From NCBI GenBank assembly GCA_017455605.1, contig JAFSZO010000072.1, positions 1 to 42,642 of the forward strand: DNA of 42,642 bases, written 5' to 3'. Source of the stretch: Clostridia bacterium (GTDB lineage: Bacteria; Bacillota; Clostridia; Christensenellales; CAG-1252). A program made the translations under genes and the position numbers. This document shows positions 8,777-16,914 of this stretch, in pieces. The notes below the pieces were generated by a model. The model was not told the origin of the DNA. It worked only from the letters and a program-made list of their open reading frames with translations, and made no database searches. Positions within the stretch are counted from its first letter, which is position 1, and each line of letters begins with the position of its first letter.

Positions 8777-10968
8777 TCGCCGAAGTCATCGTCGACATCT
8801 CCACGAGCGAAATAGACAAGATCTTCGACTACGTCGCGCCGCCCGAACTGGATCTTAGGGCGGGCGATCGGGTCAAGGTCCCCTTCGGCAGACAGCAGAC
8901 CGAAGGCTTTATCGTTAAAATCAAAGAAAACCCCGATACCACCCACGCCTTGAAGTCGGTCACGTCCAAGCTCGACGACTTCACTCCCATCCTGCCCGAA
9001 ATGCTCGAGCTGATGCGCGAGATGAGCCGCGAGTACAATCTGCGTCTCGTGGACGTGCTCCGTCTCTTTATTCCCGCGATGATGCGAGGAGGCAGGATCC
9101 GCGAGATCAAGCGCCACTTCGTGACCCTCGCGGACGGCGTCTCCTACGAGGCGGCGTTGTCCCGTCTCAAGCCGAACGCGGTCAACCAGCGCGGGGTCAT
9201 CGCCTCGCTCGGACAGGGCGGCGAATGGGCGGCGATCCTCGGGGAAGAGTACGGTTTTTCCGCCGTTTCCGCCCTCGCGGAGAAGGGACTGGTCAAGGTG
9301 ACCGAGGTCACCAAGCGCCGTCGTCCCGCTCTCCGTCCCGTGGAGGACAAGCGCGTCACCTTGAACGACGAACAGGCGGCGGCAGCGCGCGAGATCATGC
9401 ACGGGGACAAGGACAGCTATCTCCTTTTCGGCGTGACGGGCAGCGGCAAGACCGAGATCTATCTCGAATGCATCGAGGAGGTCCTCTCGGCGGGCAAGAC
9501 CGCGATCATGCTCGTGCCGGAGATCTCCCTGACGCCGCAGATGATGGGACGCTTCCGCGCTCGTTTCGGCGACAAGGTCGCGGTGCTCCACAGCGGGCTG
9601 TCCGACGGCGAACGCTACGACGAGTGGCTCCGTCTCTTGCGCGGCGACGCCGTGATCGCGATCGGCGCCCGTTCGGCGGTGTTTGCGCCCCTTCGTAACG
9701 TCGGCATTATCATCATCGACGAGGAGCACGACGGCAGCTATATCAGCGAGAACAATCCTCGCTACGTCACCTCCGAGGTCGCGGAGTTGCGCCGCGCCTA
9801 CAACGGCGCAAAACTCGTGGTCGGCAGCGCGACGCCCGCTCTCGAGACCTTTAAAAAGGCGCGGGAGGGCAAGCTCGGCCTCATCACGCTCAAGAACCGC
9901 GTGAACGGCACGGGAATGCCCGAGATCTGCGTCGTGGATATGTGCGCCGAACTCCGAGGGGGCAACAACGGTTTTCTGTCGGAGGAGCTCGCCGAACGCC
10001 TCGAGCAGACCCTCGCGGACGGCAACCAAAGCATGATCTTTCTCAATCGTCGCGGCTTCGCTTCCTTTATGATCTGCCGCAAGTGCGGGCACGTGATGAA
10101 GTGCGAGGATTGCGACGTCTCGCTGACCTGGCACAAGGAGGACAACCTCCTGAAATGCCACTACTGCGGCAAACCGTACGCCGTGCCGAACAAATGCCCC
10201 GCCTGCGGCGAGACCGATATGCGCCTCGGCAGGGTGGGCACGGAACGGGTGATCGAGGAGCTGCATCGTCGCTTCCCTTCGGCGCGCACCCTTCGTATGG
10301 ACAAGGATACGACCCGCAAGAAGGGCAGTTACGACGAGATCCTCTCCGCGTTCCGTATGGGCGAAGCGGATATCCTCGTCGGCACGCAGATGATCGTGAA
10401 GGGGCACGATTTCCCCAACGTGACCCTCGTCGGCATCCTCGACGCGGATATGAGCCTCTACTACGAGGACTACCACAGCGCGGAGCGCACCTATCAGCTC
10501 GTGTCGCAGATGAGCGGCAGAGCGGGCAGGGCGGACAAGGCGGGCGTCGTGGTCTTGCAGACCTATTCGCCGCGCCACTACGTCTTCCTCTATGCGAAAG
10601 AGAACGATTACGAAGGCTTTTTCCGCAAGGAGATCAACGTGCGGGAGGTCACGAATTTCCCGCCTTTTACCAAGATCGTTCGCGTTCTCACGATGAGCGA
10701 GGACGAGGAGCGCGCCCTCGGCTTGACCAAGGAAATGCTCGCCAAGATCCGCGCCTACCAAAAGGAAGCGCCCGAGCGCTTCGTCTCGGTCTCGGGGATG
10801 AAGTCTCCCGTCAAAAGGATCGAGAATAAATACCGCTATCAGATCATTATGCGCCTGACGCGAGAGGAGGAATCGGATACCCTATCCCACGTCTATGACA
10901 TCGTCAACGCGCAGGAGAAAAAGAACGCTACCGTATTCGTGGAGATCAATCCGCAAAATATGAATTGA
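8773..10968 (+). CDS. priA: Primosomal protein N' (replication restart helicase)
   Basis: A 731-residue superfamily 2 helicase that recognises stalled forks and reloads the replisome. After the 3'-DNA-binding N-terminal domain (YVAPPELDLRAGDRVKVPFG) come Walker A GVTGSGKT (residues 220-227), DEEHD (about 316), and eight zinc-ligand cysteines in the insertion CRKCGHVMKCEDC...CHYCGKP...CPACGE. Helicase motifs V and VI include GTQMIVKGHDF and QMSGRAGRADK. The ATG overlaps the coaBC stop by four bases. Length and order match the family. Confidence 0.97.
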   Translation: MIAEVIVDISTSEIDKIFDYVAPPELDLRAGDRVKVPFGRQQTEGFIVKIKENPDTTHALKSVTSKLDDFTPILPEMLELMREMSREYNLRLVDVLRLFIPAMMRGGRIREIKRHFVTLADGVSYEAALSRLKPNAVNQRGVIASLGQGGEWAAILGEEYGFSAVSALAEKGLVKVTEVTKRRRPALRPVEDKRVTLNDEQAAAAREIMHGDKDSYLLFGVTGSGKTEIYLECIEEVLSAGKTAIMLVPEISLTPQMMGRFRARFGDKVAVLHSGLSDGERYDEWLRLLRGDAVIAIGARSAVFAPLRNVGIIIIDEEHDGSYISENNPRYVTSEVAELRRAYNGAKLVVGSATPALETFKKAREGKLGLITLKNRVNGTGMPEICVVDMCAELRGGNNGFLSEELAERLEQTLADGNQSMIFLNRRGFASFMICRKCGHVMKCEDCDVSLTWHKEDNLLKCHYCGKPYAVPNKCPACGETDMRLGRVGTERVIEELHRRFPSARTLRMDKDTTRKKGSYDEILSAFRMGEADILVGTQMIVKGHDFPNVTLVGILDADMSLYYEDYHSAERTYQLVSQMSGRAGRADKAGVVVLQTYSPRHYVFLYAKENDYEGFFRKEINVREVTNFPPFTKIVRVLTMSEDEERALGLTKEMLAKIRAYQKEAPERFVSVSGMKSPVKRIENKYRYQIIMRLTREEESDTLSHVYDIVNAQEKKNATVFVEINPQNMN

Positions 10969-10983
10969 CAAAGGAGAAGCACC

Positions 10984-11451
10984 ATGGCACTTCGCGAGAT
11001 CGTGAAAGACGGCGACCCGTTACTCAGAAAGAAATCCCATCCCGTCGAGAAATTCGACGGCAAGCTCCACGCCCTTTTGGACGATATGCTCCAGACGATG
11101 CGCGCCTCGGATGGCGTAGGTATCGCCGCGCCGCAGGTCGGCATTCTTCGCCGTGCGGTGATCTGCGAGCTCGAGGTACCGGACAAGGAGGAGGGGGAGA
11201 TCCTCGAACTCATCAACCCCGTCATCACCGAGAAGTCGGGAGAGCAGGTCGGCGCCGAAGGGTGCCTGTCCGTCCCCGGCAAGCGGTGCGACGTCCGTCG
11301 CCCGATGCGCGTCGCAGTGACCTTTTTCGATCGCTTCGGCAAGGAACATCATCGGGTCTTCGAGGGGTTTAATGCCGTAGTCGCTTCGCACGAGATCGAC
11401 CACCTCTTCGGCATCCTCTTTTATGACAAAGCGGTCAAGACGGATCAGTAA
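10984..11451 (+). CDS. def: Peptide deformylase
   Basis: A 155-residue metalloenzyme that removes the N-formyl group from new proteins. All three motifs are present: GVGIAAPQVG, EGCLSVPG (metal-ligand Cys) and HEIDHLFG (two His ligands and catalytic Glu). Length fits the standard PDF type. AAGGAG ends about 8 bases before the ATG. It sits just before fmt, the enzyme that adds the formyl group on initiator tRNA. Confidence 0.97.
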   Translation: MALREIVKDGDPLLRKKSHPVEKFDGKLHALLDDMLQTMRASDGVGIAAPQVGILRRAVICELEVPDKEEGEILELINPVITEKSGEQVGAEGCLSVPGKRCDVRRPMRVAVTFFDRFGKEHHRVFEGFNAVVASHEIDHLFGILFYDKAVKTDQ

Positions 11452-11460
11452 GGAGGCACT

Positions 11461-12375
11461 ATGAGAGTTCTTTTCCTCGGCACTCCGGATTTTGCCGTTC
11501 CCTCGCTTCGTGCGATCCACGCTTCGGATCACGAACTGATCGGCGTCGTCACCCAGCCCGACAGGCAGGGCAAACGTTTGGCGCTCACCCCGCCTCCCGT
11601 CAAGGTCGAGGCGGCGGCTCTCGGATTGCCCGTTTATCAGTTCGAGAGCCTACGAAAGGAGGGGGTGGATCTCGTTCGCTCTCTCGCGCCCGACGTAATG
11701 GTCACCGCCGCGTTCGGACAGATCCTCTCGCAGGAGATTCTCGATATACCCAAGTACGGTGTTTTCAACGTGCACGGCTCTCTGTTGCCCGCTCACCGCG
11801 GCGCTTCTCCCATTCAGGCGAGCCTGCTCGCGGGGGACGAGGTCACGGGCGTTACGATCATGCGTACCGCGCTCGCGGTGGACAGCGGCGACGTTATCTT
11901 GAGGAAGCCGTTGCCCATCTTCCCCGACGACACCGCGGGGACCCTCTTCGATAAACTCGCCGTCCTCGGCGCGGAGGGGATCGTCGAGGCGCTCGACCGC
12001 CTGAAGCGCGGCGTCATCACTTACACCCCGCAGGATCACGCAGCGGCGACGTTTTGCAAGATGATCACCAAGGCGGACGGCGAGATATTGCCTTCGCTCT
12101 CCGCGGTCCTCGCTTCGCGTATGATCCGCGCGTTCGATCCTTGGCCCGTCGCCTTTCTGACGGTCGAAGGGGAGCGCTTACGTCTCTTCGGCTCCGAGGT
12201 GATCCCCGCCGAAGGAGCGGCGGGCACCTTCTTTGAGAGAGAGGGCGATCTTTGCTTGAATCTCGCGCAAGGGGCGCTTCGCCTCAAAGAGGTGCAGGCG
12301 GAGGGGAAAAAGCGTATGAGCGGCGCGGACTACCTGCGCGGTCATGCGGCGATCCTCGGTAAACGGATCGGATGA
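11461..12375 (+). CDS. fmt: Methionyl-tRNA formyltransferase
   Basis: A 304-residue enzyme that transfers formyl from 10-formyl-THF to Met-tRNAi. Seen are the N-terminal FLGTPDFAVPSL, the substrate block NVHGSLLPAHRGASPIQ with the catalytic Asn-His-Asp set, and a C-terminal OB-type domain. The family usually has Ala where HGS has Gly, a mild variation. GGAGG follows the def stop directly and precedes the ATG by 5 bases. The TGA overlaps the ATG of rsmB. Confidence 0.96.
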   Translation: MRVLFLGTPDFAVPSLRAIHASDHELIGVVTQPDRQGKRLALTPPPVKVEAAALGLPVYQFESLRKEGVDLVRSLAPDVMVTAAFGQILSQEILDIPKYGVFNVHGSLLPAHRGASPIQASLLAGDEVTGVTIMRTALAVDSGDVILRKPLPIFPDDTAGTLFDKLAVLGAEGIVEALDRLKRGVITYTPQDHAAATFCKMITKADGEILPSLSAVLASRMIRAFDPWPVAFLTVEGERLRLFGSEVIPAEGAAGTFFEREGDLCLNLAQGALRLKEVQAEGKKRMSGADYLRGHAAILGKRIG

Positions 12376-13595
12376 AGGGTCTCGTCGAAGCGTATCGCGC
12401 CTTGACCGACGTCTATCAGGGAGGCGCTTGGGTCGACGAGTCGATCCGCAAGCAGGGCGCGCCCCTATTCGATAACAAGGGGGCGTTTCGTCTCGTGTAC
12501 GGGGTCGTGGAGCACACCTATCTGTACGACCATCGTCTCACGCGACTGACCGAACGCCCGCCCAAACCTTCCGTGCGGTTGCTTGCCAAAATGGGGATGT
12601 ATCTCCTTGACGATTCCTCTCTCCCCGCCCACGCGGTCGTGAACGACATCGCGGAGACGGCGAAGAAGGTGGGCAAGGGCGGCGTGGTCGGGTTCCTGAA
12701 CGCGCTGCTGCGTCGCTATGCTGCGGTAGGCAAAGAACTTATGCCCGTCGATCCCGACGAACTGCTGTCCGTTCGGGCGAATCTGCCCCTTGATCTCGTC
12801 CGCCTCTACGTCAAAGAATGCGGCAGAGAGGGCGCGGAGCGTCGTCTCCTCGTCTCGCGCAGGACCGATACCCACGTTCGTCCCGCTTTTGCCTTTGGCA
12901 AAGAAAGGCTCGCGGAGACGTTGCGGGAACGGGGGATTGCCTACGTAGAAACGCCGCACGGCTTTTACCTGCGGTCGGTCGGCGAGATCGTCGACCTTTT
13001 GAACGAAGGCAAAGCGACGGTGATGTCCTACGGCAGCGCGGAGGTCGCCTCCGCCGTCCCCTATGCGGGCGGTGAGATCCTCGATCTGTGCGCCGCGCCG
13101 GGAGGCAAGAGCGTGTACCTCGCCGAGAAATACGCCGCCCCCGTTCTCGCTTGCGACCTGCACGAGCATCGCGTTCAGTTGATCGAATCGTACGCGGCGC
13201 GTATGCACGCCTCGAACGTGACCGCGACTCGGGCGGACGGCACCGTCCTTCGCGAGGAATGGCGGGATCGATTCTCTACCGTCCTCCTCGACGCGCCTTG
13301 CTCGGGGCTCGGCTCCCTCGGGACCAATGCGGACGTCGCCTTGCATCGCACGGTCTCTGAGATCGAGTCGTTGAGGGCGACCCAGTCTCGGCTCATTCGC
13401 AACGCGGGCGAATACGTTCGCCGCGGCGGCTGCCTTGTGTACGCCACTTGCTCCGATCTCCCCTCCGAGGACGAGGACGTCGTGCGTGATTTTCTGTCGG
13501 AAAACGCCGCATTCTCTCTCGAAAAGGAGTGTCCCGTCGACCCCGAGAAATGCGGCGGCGACGCCTACTACTACGCGATATTGAGGAAGGTATGA
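12372..13595 (+). CDS. rsmB: 16S rRNA (cytosine-5) methyltransferase B
   Basis: A 407-residue fusion of an N-terminal NusB-like RNA-binding domain (about residues 1-130; NKGAFRLVYGVVEHTYLYDHRL and HAVVNDIAETAKKV) and a C-terminal RsmB/NSUN SAM domain. SAM is bound by LCAAPGGKS, with DAPCSGLGSL and the second active-site cysteine in YATCSDLPSEDED. It methylates C967 of 16S rRNA (E. coli numbering). Overlaps ATGA with fmt upstream and with rlmN downstream. Confidence 0.93.
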   Translation: MKGLVEAYRALTDVYQGGAWVDESIRKQGAPLFDNKGAFRLVYGVVEHTYLYDHRLTRLTERPPKPSVRLLAKMGMYLLDDSSLPAHAVVNDIAETAKKVGKGGVVGFLNALLRRYAAVGKELMPVDPDELLSVRANLPLDLVRLYVKECGREGAERRLLVSRRTDTHVRPAFAFGKERLAETLRERGIAYVETPHGFYLRSVGEIVDLLNEGKATVMSYGSAEVASAVPYAGGEILDLCAAPGGKSVYLAEKYAAPVLACDLHEHRVQLIESYAARMHASNVTATRADGTVLREEWRDRFSTVLLDAPCSGLGSLGTNADVALHRTVSEIESLRATQSRLIRNAGEYVRRGGCLVYATCSDLPSEDEDVVRDFLSENAAFSLEKECPVDPEKCGGDAYYYAILRKV

Positions 13596-14641
13596 AACTG
13601 CTGACCGATCTGGATCTCTCCGAATTGAAACAGCTGATGTCCGCCTACGGCGAACCCGCTTTTCGCGCGGATCAGCTGTATCTGAATCTCTACGCGGGCA
13701 AGGACTACCCCGAGATGACCAACGTCGGCAAAGCCTTGAAGGAGCGCCTTGCCGCGGACGGGTATCTCGCGGTCGGAGCCTCCATACTCGAATCCCACAC
13801 TTCCAAAGAGGACGGTACCGTGAAGTTCCTCTTCTCCCTCGCGGACGGCAACGTCGTCGAGGGGGTGCTGATGCGCTACAAATACGGCAACACCCTTTGC
13901 GTCTCCACGCAGGTCGGTTGCCGCATGAATTGCGCCTTTTGCGCCTCGGGGCTGGAAGGACTGAAGCGCAATCTCTCCGCGGGCGAGATCCTCGGTGAGG
14001 TCATCGCCGCCAATCGCTTTGACGGCGGCACCCTCGCGGATCGCCGTGTCACCAACGTCGTGCTGATGGGGAGCGGGGAGCCTCTGGACAACTACGACAA
14101 CGTCGTGAAGTTCCTGCGCCTCGTGAACGCCGAAAAGGGGCTGAATATCAGCTATCGCAACATCTCTCTCTCGACCTGCGGGTTGATCGACGCCTTCGAT
14201 CACTTCCTCGAGGAGGACATTCCCGTCACGATGACCTTCTCGCTCCACTCGGCGATCGACGAGGTCCGATCCCGCATCATGCCCGTGAATAAGAAATACG
14301 GGGTGGCGCGTGTCGTGGACGCCGCGAAACGCTATTTCGCTCGCACGTCCCGCCGCGTCGTCTTCGAGTATTCCCTCATCAAAGGGGTGAACGATCGCGA
14401 GGAAGACGCCGCCGCGCTGATCGCCGCGGTGAAGGGATTCCCGTGCATCGTGAATCTGATCGTCTTGAACTACGTCAAGGAACGCGGGCTGGCGGGGACG
14501 TCGCGTAAGGACGCCTACCGCTTCGCCGCCACGCTGGAGAAGGGGGGCGTTTCCGCCACCGTTCGTCGCACGATGGGCGCCGACATCGAGGGCGCTTGCG
14601 GACAGCTCCGCGCCAAATATATCAAGAATACCAACCGATAA
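13592..14641 (+). CDS. rlmN: Dual-specificity 23S rRNA/tRNA A2503/A37 C2-methyltransferase
   Basis: A 349-residue radical SAM enzyme that makes 2-methyladenosine in 23S rRNA and some tRNAs. The 4Fe-4S motif is CRMNCAFC (CX3CX2C), preceded by STQVGCRMNC, and the methyl-carrying Cys lies in the C-terminal MGADIEGACGQL. MGSGEPLDNYDNV and STCGL match the family. The ATG at 13592 overlaps the rsmB stop and starts where the family does. In Bacillus prpC, prkC and rsgA follow; here rpe follows after 14 bases. Confidence 0.96.
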   Translation: MKLLTDLDLSELKQLMSAYGEPAFRADQLYLNLYAGKDYPEMTNVGKALKERLAADGYLAVGASILESHTSKEDGTVKFLFSLADGNVVEGVLMRYKYGNTLCVSTQVGCRMNCAFCASGLEGLKRNLSAGEILGEVIAANRFDGGTLADRRVTNVVLMGSGEPLDNYDNVVKFLRLVNAEKGLNISYRNISLSTCGLIDAFDHFLEEDIPVTMTFSLHSAIDEVRSRIMPVNKKYGVARVVDAAKRYFARTSRRVVFEYSLIKGVNDREEDAAALIAAVKGFPCIVNLIVLNYVKERGLAGTSRKDAYRFAATLEKGGVSATVRRTMGADIEGACGQLRAKYIKNTNR

Positions 14642-14655
14642 CAGGAGGAAAAACT

Positions 14656-15306
14656 ATGAGTAATTGCAGGATCGCACCGTCTATTTTGTCCGGAAACTTC
14701 GCCGCGATGGGCGAGACCGTCGCGAACGTCGAGAAATGGGGCGCCGACCTCGTGCACTGTGACGTGATGGACGGCGTTTTCGTGCCGAATATCACCTTCG
14801 GGATGCCGATGATCAAGGCGATCCGTCCTCATACGACTCTCCCGCTCGACGTGCATCTGATGATTGTCGAACCCGAGAAATACGTCGAGCGTTTTTGCGA
14901 TTCGGGCGCGGATATCGTGACCTTCCATCCCGAGGCGAGCAAGGATCCCCGCGCCGCCCTCCTCGCGATCAAGGCGAAAGGGAAGAAATGCGGTTTGGTA
15001 GTGAATCCCGACAAAGGCTTTGACCTCGTCGAGCCCTATATGGATCTTGTCGATATGATCGTGCTGATGGGGGTGTTCCCGGGCTTCGGCGGACAGTCTT
15101 ACATCGAGAGTGTGTCGGACAACATCGTCCTCTTCGCGCGAAAGATCGCGGAGTCGGGCAGGGCGATCGCCCTCGAACTGGACGGCGGCGTGACCGAGAC
15201 CAACGCGGCGCGTTTCCGTTCGCTCGGCGTCACGGTGCTCGTTGCGGGCAGCGCCACCTTTAAAGCGGCGGATCCCGAGCAGGCGATCAAGGTGATGCGC
15301 GGATGA
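14656..15306 (+). CDS. rpe: Ribulose-phosphate 3-epimerase
   Basis: A 216-residue TIM-barrel enzyme interconverting ribulose-5-P and xylulose-5-P. Motifs seen: IAPSILSGNFAAMG, the metal/catalytic block HCDVMDGVFVPNITFG, DVHLMIVEPEKYV, VFPGFGGQSYIES and ALELDGGVTETNA. The ATG at 14656 has AGGAGG about 6 bases upstream. Its last codons overlap the thiN start (ATGA). Confidence 0.96.
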   Translation: MSNCRIAPSILSGNFAAMGETVANVEKWGADLVHCDVMDGVFVPNITFGMPMIKAIRPHTTLPLDVHLMIVEPEKYVERFCDSGADIVTFHPEASKDPRAALLAIKAKGKKCGLVVNPDKGFDLVEPYMDLVDMIVLMGVFPGFGGQSYIESVSDNIVLFARKIAESGRAIALELDGGVTETNAARFRSLGVTVLVAGSATFKAADPEQAIKVMRG

Positions 15307-15899
15307 AGAGGGGCGCTCTCATCCTCTCCCAACCTTTTGAGCGGTATTCTCCCGCTCCTTTCGTGATCGCGGCGGACGCCGGCTACCTTCGCGCTCTGGA
15401 GAAAGGCATTCACCCCGATCTCCTCGTCGGCGATCTGGACAGCCTCGGACGCGCGCCCGAGGGCGTTGAGGTCGTCACCGTTCCCGTCGAGAAGGATTTC
15501 TCGGACGGAGAACTCGGCGTCCGTCAAGCGGCGCTTTGTAACCTATCCGCACTCGATATCTACGGCGCCATCGGCGGCAGACCCGATCACTTCCTTTACA
15601 ATTTACACTTATTAAAACTTGCCTCCGATCTCGGCATTCGCGCCGTGATCCGAGGTGATCGCACGGATATTTATTACACGGAAAACACTTTGCTGCTCGA
15701 CGTTGCCGTCGGCGACACCCTCTCTCTCGTACCTTTCGGGGGCGACGCGCATATACTACAAGCGACGGGGCTGTATTATCCCGCCGAGGGCGTGACCTTG
15801 ACCTCGAAAGATACGCTCGGCTTATCCAACCGTTGCGTTGCGCCCTGCGTGTTTTTACGGGTAGAGGGCGGCGTCCTCGCCGTGCATACGTCGAAGTAG
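15303..15899 (+). CDS. thiN: Thiamine pyrophosphokinase
   Basis: A 198-residue enzyme converting thiamine to thiamine diphosphate with ATP. The family signature is clear: VIAADAGYLRALEKGIHPDLLVGDLDSLG and the later GAIGGRPDHFLYNLHLL. The C-terminal half holds the substrate-binding beta domain (GLYYPAEGVTL). It overlaps rpe by four bases. Its stop codon sits inside the ribosome-binding site of spoVM. Confidence 0.93.
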   Translation: MKRGALILSQPFERYSPAPFVIAADAGYLRALEKGIHPDLLVGDLDSLGRAPEGVEVVTVPVEKDFSDGELGVRQAALCNLSALDIYGAIGGRPDHFLYNLHLLKLASDLGIRAVIRGDRTDIYYTENTLLLDVAVGDTLSLVPFGGDAHILQATGLYYPAEGVTLTSKDTLGLSNRCVAPCVFLRVEGGVLAVHTSK

Positions 15900-15911
15900 G
15901 AGGTGTTTTCT

Positions 15912-16004
15912 TTGAGAATGTATTGTTTTAACCCGCCGCATTTCGTGAAGGCGGCGCTCAGATTTCTGTGCGGAAAGATCGGGAAGAAATATACTCACAA
16001 GTAG
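15912..16004 (+). CDS. spoVM: Stage V sporulation protein M (SpoVM) homologue, 30 residues
   Basis: A 31-codon frame reading MRMYCFNPPHFVKAALRFLC, then GKIGKKYTHK. Aligned without gaps to B. subtilis SpoVM (26 residues), it keeps Met1, a basic residue 2, Tyr4, Pro9, Phe11, Arg17, Gly21 and Lys25; Pro9 matters for membrane-curvature sensing in the known protein. It would form an amphipathic helix on the forespore outer membrane and recruit SpoIVA. The start is TTG: AGGAGG (15898-15903) lies 8 bases upstream, whereas the ATG at 15918 would be 14 away. Position between thiN and rpmB is exactly that of spoVM in Bacillus. It is about four residues longer than usual. Confidence 0.85.
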   Translation: MRMYCFNPPHFVKAALRFLCGKIGKKYTHK

Positions 16005-16126
16005 AATATTCTACAAAATAATCCCTATTTCGTGTATTTACGCATATCAAGATCGAATGGATACGCCTTGCGTAGGGCGGGGAAGTGTCTCTCGGAGGTT
16101 GTCAGTTCGAGACTCGGATCGAGGTA

Positions 16127-16154
16127 GAAAAAAGGCGTGACCTATGGTCACGCC
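16127..16154 (-). terminator. Rho-independent terminator of rpmB
   Basis: A perfect 9-bp stem GGCGTGACC/GGTCACGCC (16134-16142 with 16146-16154) with a three-base loop is followed, on the minus strand, by a run of U (A-tract 16127-16133 on +). It lies 18 bases past the rpmB stop. Confidence 0.9.
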
Positions 16155-16171
16155 CGTTGCTTTTCGATCTC

Positions 16172-16369
16172 TTAGTCCGCCTTTCTCTTGACGGCGCCGT
16201 TTCTCAAGCATCTGGTGCAAACGTACTGTTTGGACACCGTACCCTTCTCATCCACGACGGAAACCTTTTGGATATTCGCGTTCCAATGGGTGGGGGCTTT
16301 GCGATTACTGTGGCTGACGGTGTTTCCCGCCATTTTACCCTTTCCGCAAACGCTGCAAACTCTCGACAT
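16172..16369 (-). CDS. rpmB: 50S ribosomal protein L28
   Basis: A 65-residue protein, MSRVCSVCGKGKMAGNTVSH..., with the L28 pattern SHSNRKAPTHWNANIQKV. Two CxxC pairs (CSVC, CTRC) indicate a zinc-binding form, which does not require the zinc-free paralogue. It is the one minus-strand gene in the window, the same inverted orientation relative to asp23/yloU as in Bacillus. CCTCCC at 16379-16384 (GGGAGG on the minus strand) is its ribosome-binding site. Confidence 0.97.
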   Translation of the reverse strand: MSRVCSVCGKGKMAGNTVSHSNRKAPTHWNANIQKVSVVDEKGTVSKQYVCTRCLRNGAVKRKAD

Positions 16370-16441
16370 ATATCTATACCTCCCGTAACGATCTCACTTG
16401 TGATAGGTGAAAAGGATTTGCCATCCATTCACGACCTAATA

Positions 16442-16470
16442 ACTATATCACGAAAAAAAACGCTTGGCAA
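16442..16470 (-). promoter_or_regulatory. Promoter of rpmB
   Basis: On the minus strand TTGCCA (16465-16470), a 17-base spacer and TATAGT (16442-16447) form a good sigma-A promoter about 70 bases upstream of the rpmB start. It lies back to back with the promoter of asp23. Confidence 0.7.
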
Positions 16471-16486
16471 CAGTTTTTACGGATTT

Positions 16487-16516
16487 TTGAAAATTAGTTG
16501 CAAATGCGTTTATAAT
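16487..16516 (+). promoter_or_regulatory. Promoter of asp23-fakA
   Basis: TTGAAA (16487-16492), an 18-base spacer and a perfect TATAAT (16511-16516) precede asp23 by about 40 bases. An alternative pair, TTGCAA (16498-16503) with TATTAT (16521-16526) at 17 bases, overlaps it. Confidence 0.65.
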
Positions 16517-16554
16517 ATTCTATTATTATAGAAAAAGCGATCACGGAGAAGGCT

Positions 16555-16905
16555 ATGGCTGTCATGACCTCGAATAAATACGGCAAGATCCTCGTTTCGG
16601 ACGAAGCCGTCGCGATGTGCGCGCACCGCGCCGCATCCGAGTGTTACGGTGTGATGGAACTGGTTTCCAAAGGTTTCACCGACAGCGTATCTTCTCTTTT
16701 TAAGAAAAATGCCGCCACGAAAGGAGTCAGAGTCACCACAACGGACAATCGCATCTTTATCGATCTGTTCGTCATTTTGAAGGAGGGCGTCCTCGCCGAC
16801 GCTGTATCCGAGTCTCTTCGCTCGGTCGTGACTTACTCCGTCGAGTCTTTCACCGGTATGCGCGTCAAAGCGGTGAACGTCCACGTGGTCGGCACCAAAG
16901 AATAG
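16555..16905 (+). CDS. Asp23/Gls24 family envelope stress protein (YloU-like)
   Basis: A 116-residue protein with the Asp23 fold: an opening strand (NKYGKILVSDEAVAMCAHRAASECYGVMELV), a central IFIDLFVILKEG strand and the closing YSVESFTGMRVKAVNVHVVGT. No signal peptide or membrane segment is seen, as expected for a cytoplasmic, membrane-associated protein. The partner is the downstream fakA; the pair yloU-yloV is widely conserved. GGAGAAGG gives a ribosome-binding site. Confidence 0.92.
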   Translation: MAVMTSNKYGKILVSDEAVAMCAHRAASECYGVMELVSKGFTDSVSSLFKKNAATKGVRVTTTDNRIFIDLFVILKEGVLADAVSESLRSVVTYSVESFTGMRVKAVNVHVVGTKE

Positions 16906-16914
16906 GAGACAGTA

